NCBI GenBank assembly: GCA_015482705.2
Contig: JADMLA020000044.1
Coordinates: 1 to 27,200, forward strand
Direction: 5' to 3'
Source of the DNA: Prosthecochloris sp.
Lineage (GTDB): Bacteria > Bacteroidota > Chlorobiia > Chlorobiales > Chlorobiaceae
Length of the DNA: 27,200 nucleotides
Position numbers and translations under genes: made by a program. A model generated the notes under the pieces. That model did not search any database, was not told the DNA's origin, and saw only the letters and a list, made by a program, of their open reading frames with translations. Shown one piece after another: positions 22,483 to 27,200 of this stretch (positions are counted from its first letter, which is position 1; each line of letters begins with the position of its first letter).

Positions 22483-23140
22483 TAACAGATTGGTTCCGGA
22501 GGGTATAAAAGACAGCAGTAACGATGCGCTCAATGAGTTGATCGACCGTATAGGGCAAATCGATCTTACCCCGTTATTGGTGTACATCATCGACAATGTT
22601 GATGCTTCTGCCTTACGGCATTTGATCGAGCAGTTTCACGTTGCCGGAAACGAGGGTGGTCGGCTTGCTGAGAACGAGACGCTGAAGCGTGCGCTCTTAA
22701 AGCGGGCGATTGATATACACAGGATGAAGGGAACCCCTGAAGGACTCCGGCAGGCGCTTACGGAAATCGGGTTTGGGGGTAAAGAGACCTTGTATTTGAC
22801 GGATCAGTTCGACCAGGACATCTACGATAGATACGGACGACTGGTTTACAGTTGGGAAGAAGAGAACTTGACGATTATCGAACGGTCAGGTGATATACAC
22901 TATAACGGCGATGTGAAGTATGACGGTCTTTACAATTACGCCTCGATTGGCGGATGGGCCGAGTACACTCTTGTTGTACTTCGGCCAATAACAAATGATC
23001 AAGCGGGATTGATACAAGCGTTCTGCCGAGAATTTGCCCCGGCCCGATGTCATCTGCGAGCCATTAACTGGACGCGGGCGGTATTACGGTACAATGCCGA
23101 GGCGAACTATGACGGAATTTATAACCATGGAACAGCATAA
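22475..23140 (+). CDS. Baseplate wedge protein, P2 gpI-like
   Basis: This 221-residue protein overlaps J by 8 bp. Recognised from ALNELIDRIGQIDLTPLLVY and ALRHLIEQFHVAGNEGGRLA, then KRAIDIHRMKGTPEGLRQAL, the standard gpI (tail_P2_I) core, followed by YTLVVLRPITNDQAGLIQAF and FAPARCHLRAINW. Tandem tyrosine-glycine motifs (YNGDVKYDGLYNYA and ANYDGIYNHG) appear in the C-terminal half. gpI links the baseplate wedge to the tail fibres, whose gene follows after 2 bp. Confidence 0.93.
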   Translation: MADNRLVPEGIKDSSNDALNELIDRIGQIDLTPLLVYIIDNVDASALRHLIEQFHVAGNEGGRLAENETLKRALLKRAIDIHRMKGTPEGLRQALTEIGFGGKETLYLTDQFDQDIYDRYGRLVYSWEEENLTIIERSGDIHYNGDVKYDGLYNYASIGGWAEYTLVVLRPITNDQAGLIQAFCREFAPARCHLRAINWTRAVLRYNAEANYDGIYNHGTA

Positions 23141-23142
23141 TT

Positions 23143-24183
23143 ATGGCCAATCTATTACCAGTAAGTACATATGGCAATGTTTACCAGATCGAGACATCCG
23201 ACCCAGTTCTTGGCGGACCGGGCGGTATCGCAAACCGTCAGCCACAGCAGCTTGCGAACCGGGATGAATGGTTGAAAAATCAAATCGTGGAGTTACAAAA
23301 CGATCCTGTTTTGTCTGCATTGGCGACGCTGATTGTCAATGCAGCAGGGAAGATGATTTATTCGACAGGAACGAACACTTTTGCTTTATCGACTATAACA
23401 GCCTTCGCCCGTACTTTGCTCGACGATGCGAACGCATCGTCGGCATTATCGACGCTTGGTGTCTCCGGGTTTATCAAGACGTTACTGGTTGCTGCGGATG
23501 CAGCAACAGCACGCGGCACATTGGGGATCGATACAGCAATAAGTAATGCGATTGCTGCATTGGTTGACAGTTCGCCAGAAGCGCTGAATACGCTCGATGA
23601 GCTGGCTGCTGCTCTCGGTGATGATCCGAATTTTGCAACGACAATAACGAATGCGCTGGCTGCGAAAGCTCCGCTTGCATCTCCTGCATTTACCAACAAT
23701 CCGACTGCTCCTACACAGGCGTCCGGTAACAATTCAACGAGGCTTGCAACGACCGAGTTTGTACAAGCAGCGTTGACGGCTCTTGGGGCGGTTATGCTTA
23801 CGGGCAATCAGATAATCGCCGGTGTGAAAACGTTTAATAGCTCTCCGATTGTCCCGGATGGTACCGCGAGCGGGCAGCCGGTGCACTTTGGCCAGTTTCA
23901 GGCATCAATGGATGATAATGGTTACCTGAAATTACCAGGCGGTCTAATTTTTCAGTGGGGTTCTGTCGCAATTGCCGATGGCAATGGTAGTCGGACAATA
24001 AATGTGATTTTTCCTCAACCGTTTCCGAATGCGTGTCTGCATGTATATCCGGCAATATATGGCGACCAGCAGTCAGCAGAAGATTCAATTACAGCACACA
24101 GCAAAACAGCAGCTGGGGTAACGCTTACGGCAATCGTTACAGGGGTAGCGAAGACGGCGGAATATTTTGCAATCGGTAAATGA
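23143..24183 (+). CDS. Tail fibre protein with gp53-like receptor-binding tip
   Basis: This 346-residue protein starts NLLPVSTYGNVYQIETSDPV, then GGPGGIANRQPQQLANRDEW, the fibre N-terminus known from P2-like phages. The middle has fibre repeats of the type ARTLLDDANASSALSTLGVS and DAATARGTLGID, and a KAPLASPAFTNNPTAPTQAS collar sequence with STRLATTEFVQAAL. The C-terminus (GYLKLPGGLIFQWGSVAIAD, FPQPFPNACLHVYPAIYG, AEYFAIGK) resembles the gp53-like tip domain found in phage fibres and R-type pyocins. The predicted role is host recognition. It is short for a fibre, so the large protein at 24700 may act with it. Confidence 0.9.
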   Translation: MANLLPVSTYGNVYQIETSDPVLGGPGGIANRQPQQLANRDEWLKNQIVELQNDPVLSALATLIVNAAGKMIYSTGTNTFALSTITAFARTLLDDANASSALSTLGVSGFIKTLLVAADAATARGTLGIDTAISNAIAALVDSSPEALNTLDELAAALGDDPNFATTITNALAAKAPLASPAFTNNPTAPTQASGNNSTRLATTEFVQAALTALGAVMLTGNQIIAGVKTFNSSPIVPDGTASGQPVHFGQFQASMDDNGYLKLPGGLIFQWGSVAIADGNGSRTINVIFPQPFPNACLHVYPAIYGDQQSAEDSITAHSKTAAGVTLTAIVTGVAKTAEYFAIGK

Positions 24184-24242
24184 TTTTCAGGTTCGACAAC
24201 ACGGTAATATCTGCACAGGAATTTGTGACGGAAAACGGATAA
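24180..24242 (+). CDS. Possible 20-residue ORF overlapping the fibre stop
   Basis: ATG 24180 shares bases with the fibre stop (ATGA) and runs 20 codons to TAA 24240-24242 (MIFRFDNTVISAQEF then VTENG). The stop-start overlap is like that of many true genes here, but the frame is so short that it may be a remnant or chance. Nothing else is seen in the 76-bp gap between the fibre and the next gene. Confidence 0.25.
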   Translation: MIFRFDNTVISAQEFVTENG

Positions 24243-24259
24243 CGTAAAAGAAAAGAAAT

Positions 24260-24580
24260 ATGGCAGGAGAATATGTGACAAAATATTCAGCTCATCCGAT
24301 GGCATCGCTCGGTGATGTCGCAGAATATACGGAGCTCGATACAGGCACATCCGCTGTTACTCACGCTCTGACTGGTAAACGGCGTGTCAAGGTGATGGCA
24401 GGCAATTATGATGTTCGGTTACGTGCTTTGGTTTCGGGAGATGCAGAGCCGTGTACAGAACAAAATGCACAGCAGCGAGTAAGCAGCGGGAGCTATGAAT
24501 ATTTCGGTCTTCCGGAGGGTGCAACGGATTTATCACTGTTGGCTTTAGGAGTAGGCAAAACAATAATCATTGAATACTGA
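24260..24580 (+). CDS. Unrecognised small protein in the tail-fibre region, 106 residues
   Basis: ATG 24260 has AAAAGAAAAGAAAT upstream, a weak A-rich ribosome site. The product has no cysteine cluster beyond one residue, no membrane segment, and a mainly beta pattern (GKRRVKVMAGNYDVRLRALV, then GATDLSLLALGVGKTIIIEY). I do not recognise the family. Placed between the fibre and the large recognition protein, it could be a small virion or fibre-associated protein. Its stop overlaps the ATG of a 38-residue gene. Confidence 0.7.
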   Translation: MAGEYVTKYSAHPMASLGDVAEYTELDTGTSAVTHALTGKRRVKVMAGNYDVRLRALVSGDAEPCTEQNAQQRVSSGSYEYFGLPEGATDLSLLALGVGKTIIIEY

Positions 24581-24696
24581 TGATAGGGCAAATCGGGAAA
24601 TTAGGTGGAGCTGATCTTACAGGGAGGCTTGTTATACGTGATCAATACAACCGTCCTCTTTTTTCCCGTTCAAGCGTAAAAATCAAAAGGAGATAG
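24580..24696 (+). CDS. Small protein of unknown function, 38 residues
   Basis: ATG 24580 overlaps the preceding stop (TGATG), and the frame runs to TAG 24694-24696, three bases before the next ATG. The product starts MIGQIGKLGGADLTGRLV and is basic at the end (SSVKIKRR). The Shine-Dalgarno of the next gene (AAAAGGAG) lies inside its last codons. Overlap at one end and tight spacing at the other make this a probable gene. The function is unknown. Confidence 0.55.
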   Translation: MIGQIGKLGGADLTGRLVIRDQYNRPLFSRSSVKIKRR

Positions 24697-24699
24697 CAC

Positions 24700-26541
24700 A
24701 TGCCAACGAAAAGGTGGGGCAATCATGATTATGAAGTGATGACCGATTTCGCAGGTGAAAAACACCTGCTTGCTGATGACGGAGTAGACACAAAGGTTGC
24801 GCAAATCGATGCTATAATAGCAGACATCATTGATAGGTTAGGGTATCAGGTGTCGGAAGACTCGATTTTAAACACTGCCCTCGAGCGCCTGGGGTACAGC
24901 AACGAGTTCACCCCCGACCAGCTATGGGACGCGGTGTTCAGGGGCCGCACGGGTGTCGAGTGCATGTCTATTGACAGCATGTTCGACGAAGGCCGGCTCT
25001 ACCAGGACGCCAACGGCACGACACCGGTCACCGGTGTTGAACAGCCGGTCGGCCTGATGCTCGACGGCAGCCAGCGCCTGCGGTTGGGCTCGGAGCTGGT
25101 GACGAACGGGGATTTTAGCGATGGCCTAACAGGATGGAGCACGGCGGGAACGGTAGAAAATGGGGCATTAACCGTCGACGCAATAGGAGCATCGATAAAT
25201 ATGTTCCAGCAAGAAATAAACGGCAGCGGCACACCGGTCGGTTCGCTGTACTGGCTGCAGTATGAAGTCGTCGAAAACTCATTGCAACCCGGCACAGGCT
25301 CTATGATGGCTGTTCACAATGATTCGGATTTCAAGCTATTGAGTGGCTCACAATTACCAAGCGCCGTTGGAACGCATCGTGTACTTGTGCAGCGAGTAAC
25401 CGATACTGCAAGTATTTTACATGTTTTTTTGCATTCACAACAGGCATCGGGCTCGATAACCGTTGACAACATCTCACTGCGTGAAACGTATGGCAACCAC
25501 CCCCACCAACTCACCGACATCAACCGACCGGTGTTGAGCGCACGGGTGAACGGGTTGAGAAGCACTGAAGATTTGAGCGCTGGAGGTTGGCAGGTTTTTA
25601 ATAATGCGACAGTTACAGGGAAGAATACAATTAATTTACCTGAAGAACAGTCGAGAATAACCCATGCATGGGCCACTAATGCCCCAATTGGAGCTACGGC
25701 AAAAGGAAGCATCGTTTTGTCGGGCACAGGTACTGTTACAATGAAAGTGCTAAGACGTTTTACGGACGGTGGCACATATGAAGAAACAGATCGTGTCATC
25801 GACTTAACCACAACACCGACACGGTATACAGTCGAGCATACAATCCAATATGAAAATCAATCAGGATTTATACTTGAAATTATACGTAAAATCAATGATA
25901 CAGCAACCGAGGTGACCGCGACAAAAGCTGACTTGCGCTACAGTAATGACGGCATTGACCTGCCGGCATACCAGCGAGTGGGAGACGTCGACGCAATACC
26001 GGACGATTACGATTGGCAGAACTTCCCGATGTACTTCGCCTTCAATGGAACGAACCAATACCTCAAAGTCACCGGCATGCAACCGGAAGTCGATGAAGTG
26101 TTTGTGAGCGCAGCCATGAGAACCTCATGTGCTGAGGAGCATAGAATATTGGCTGCTTATGGATGGATGTCACAGGGTAGTTTTCAGTTTTATTCGAGAA
26201 TGCCTGGAGGCAATGGTTTTGCCAGTAAAGGAGACATTGGTCGGTATGCAATTGAATATGATACAGTATCTCCGTCATCAATGGTAATGACGGGCTTGGC
26301 AAAAATTTCAGACGATGTTGTGTTGCTGCGTATAAACGGTCAACAGCAAGTAGAGAACACAGATGATCAAGGTGTTGGTAATTATAATAACTATAAGCTT
26401 TACATAGGCTCAAGAAATGGAACGTCAATGTTCTACAATGGCCGCCTTTACGGCTTCCTGCTCGTCTTCGACAATCCCACGGACACCATCATCACGACAA
26501 TAGAACGCGAACTCAACCGAAAAGCGAAAATCTATGCATGA
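24700..26541 (+). CDS. Modular host-recognition protein with carbohydrate-binding and LamG-like domains
   Basis: This 613-residue protein has AAAAGGAG 10 nt before the ATG. Residues 1-75 contain a small helical domain. Residues about 85-130 carry the phage linker DANGTTPVTGVEQPVGLMLD. A first carbohydrate-binding-type jelly-roll starts LVTNGDFSDGLTGWSTAG (131-260), followed by the joint YGNHPHQLTDINRPVLSARV. A second jelly-roll occupies about 287-413. From about 446 a LamG/concanavalin-like domain begins with FAFNGTNQYLKV and ends in KLYIGSRNGTSMFYNGRLYG and FLLVF. This architecture is seen in phage proteins encoded near tail fibres and probably binds surface sugars. G+C content alternates between GC-rich joints and AT-rich domains, which points to exchange of modules. 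Confidence 0.75.
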   Translation: MPTKRWGNHDYEVMTDFAGEKHLLADDGVDTKVAQIDAIIADIIDRLGYQVSEDSILNTALERLGYSNEFTPDQLWDAVFRGRTGVECMSIDSMFDEGRLYQDANGTTPVTGVEQPVGLMLDGSQRLRLGSELVTNGDFSDGLTGWSTAGTVENGALTVDAIGASINMFQQEINGSGTPVGSLYWLQYEVVENSLQPGTGSMMAVHNDSDFKLLSGSQLPSAVGTHRVLVQRVTDTASILHVFLHSQQASGSITVDNISLRETYGNHPHQLTDINRPVLSARVNGLRSTEDLSAGGWQVFNNATVTGKNTINLPEEQSRITHAWATNAPIGATAKGSIVLSGTGTVTMKVLRRFTDGGTYEETDRVIDLTTTPTRYTVEHTIQYENQSGFILEIIRKINDTATEVTATKADLRYSNDGIDLPAYQRVGDVDAIPDDYDWQNFPMYFAFNGTNQYLKVTGMQPEVDEVFVSAAMRTSCAEEHRILAAYGWMSQGSFQFYSRMPGGNGFASKGDIGRYAIEYDTVSPSSMVMTGLAKISDDVVLLRINGQQQVENTDDQGVGNYNNYKLYIGSRNGTSMFYNGRLYGFLLVFDNPTDTIITTIERELNRKAKIYA

Positions 26542-26980
26542 ACAACGATGTATAATCATACCCGTCCCGCAAGACGAAGTGGGACGGACATTGGCGAACC
26601 GGATGCCGAACGGCAAAGGAATGTTTGGAACCGGGCTGTCACCCGATGGCAGTGAACAGGCAACTCATTACGTCTCCGAAGGCATGTTACCACTGCCGGG
26701 GATGGCATCTTACTTCCCACTGCAGCACTGGGAGCAGGACGACGAAACCGGTGACTGGACTTTGCAGGCAAGCACGCCCGGCGATGCACAGCAGGTATAT
26801 GACCGAATCGGCAGCCATCTCGATGAAGGGGAGACAATGCCATGCACCGTTGCCGACATCGAGGCGATGTTCACAGCTGCTGATGTGACAAAGCAGCCTG
26901 TGGCCGTCGCTATGCGGAGGCTGGGCCTGAAGCTGGTGCAACAACAGGAAGAGGAAGAAGGGGATGACCTCATAAAGTGA
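26534..26980 (+). CDS. Unrecognised phage protein after the recognition protein, 148 residues
   Basis: ATG 26534 overlaps the preceding gene by 8 bp. The protein has a mixed start (RCIIIPVPQDEVGRTLANRM), a Gly-rich part (GKGMFGTGLSPDGSEQATHY), a helical C-terminal half with AMRRLGLKLVQ, and an acidic end QQQEEEEGDDLIK. There is no signal peptide, membrane helix or catalytic motif I can name. Its place between recognition protein and holin suggests a tail-associated or regulatory role, without direct support. Confidence 0.65.
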   Translation: MHEQRCIIIPVPQDEVGRTLANRMPNGKGMFGTGLSPDGSEQATHYVSEGMLPLPGMASYFPLQHWEQDDETGDWTLQASTPGDAQQVYDRIGSHLDEGETMPCTVADIEAMFTAADVTKQPVAVAMRRLGLKLVQQQEEEEGDDLIK

Positions 26981-26999
26981 CGGTCAAGGAAAAAGCAGA

Positions 27000-27200
27000 A
27001 TGGAAAAGCCAGAACTGTTCGGATTGATCATCAGCGGGATCGCGGGAATCATCACGAGCCTGCTCCACGCGCTGAAAAAAGGGGTGCAGCACAACTGGAA
27101 GAAAGTGTTGCTGCATTTCGGGCTCGGATTCTGTTCGCTCTACATCGCCTATCTGGTCGGAGAGACCATGACGCTCGACAGCACGACGATACTGGTCGTC
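27000..27200 (+). CDS. Probable holin, N-terminal part (3' truncated by window)
   Basis: ATG 27000 follows AAGGA by 9 nt, and the frame is open to the window end (67 residues). It shows two hydrophobic segments (LFGLIISGIAGIITSLLHAL and LLHFGLGFCSLYIAYLVG) separated by a basic loop KKGVQHNWKK, and the start of a third (TTILVV). This pattern fits small phage holins with three membrane helices, of the type encoded after tail genes and before an endolysin. The endolysin would be expected just beyond the window. Other small membrane proteins cannot be excluded. Confidence 0.65.
   Translation, partial: MEKPELFGLIISGIAGIITSLLHALKKGVQHNWKKVLLHFGLGFCSLYIAYLVGETMTLDSTTILVV

Overview
The window is one continuous block of temperate-phage (prophage) DNA. 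Every gene that can be supported lies on the + strand, in tightly packed and often overlapping order. There are no tRNA, rRNA, integrase or transposase genes and no chromosomal flanks. The host is a Gram-negative-type bacterium of middle G+C content. I cannot name the species, and a green sulfur bacterium or deltaproteobacterium is only a guess.

Layout: (1) 1-2668, two DNA methyltransferases: the C-terminal half of a C5-cytosine enzyme with an unusual six-unit repeat in its target-recognition region, and an N6-adenine enzyme with a DUF4942-like tail. (2) 2680-4006, replication: a winged-helix/DnaD-like initiator whose gene carries five repeats at an exact 11-bp period followed by a purine-only-strand tract (a probable origin), then an unrecognised small protein in the helicase-loader position. 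(3) 4034-4492, a Mor-like activator, probably the late-gene switch. A GC-rich stretch in its 3' end resembles a cos site. (4) 4516-6106, an AT-rich two-gene cassette: a ParB-domain protein and a TET-associated (GREB1-related) DNA-base glycosyltransferase. (5) 6107-13886, a lambda-like packaging and head module (Nu1, A, W, B, ClpP-type C, capsid, FII-like, Z-like, terminator). (6) 13883-23140, a P2-like contractile tail and baseplate (sheath, tube, chaperone with a programmed -1 frameshift, tape measure, U, X, D, V, PAAR tip, W, J, I). (7) 23143-26980, tail fibre and host-recognition proteins, including a 613-residue modular carbohydrate-binding/LamG-type protein. (8) 27000 to the end, a probable holin opening the lysis module.

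The most interesting signal is the DNA-modification set: cytosine methyltransferase, adenine methyltransferase, ParB protein and TAGT glycosyltransferase. This gene mix suggests that the phage decorates its own genome with glycosylated bases to evade host restriction. The oxidising or hydroxymethylating enzyme needed between methylation and glycosylation is not in the window and may lie just upstream. Two regulatory or replicative devices are also visible in the DNA itself: the 11-bp iterons inside the initiator gene and the GGGAAAC slippery heptamer with a 7-bp stem-loop in the tail-chaperone gene.
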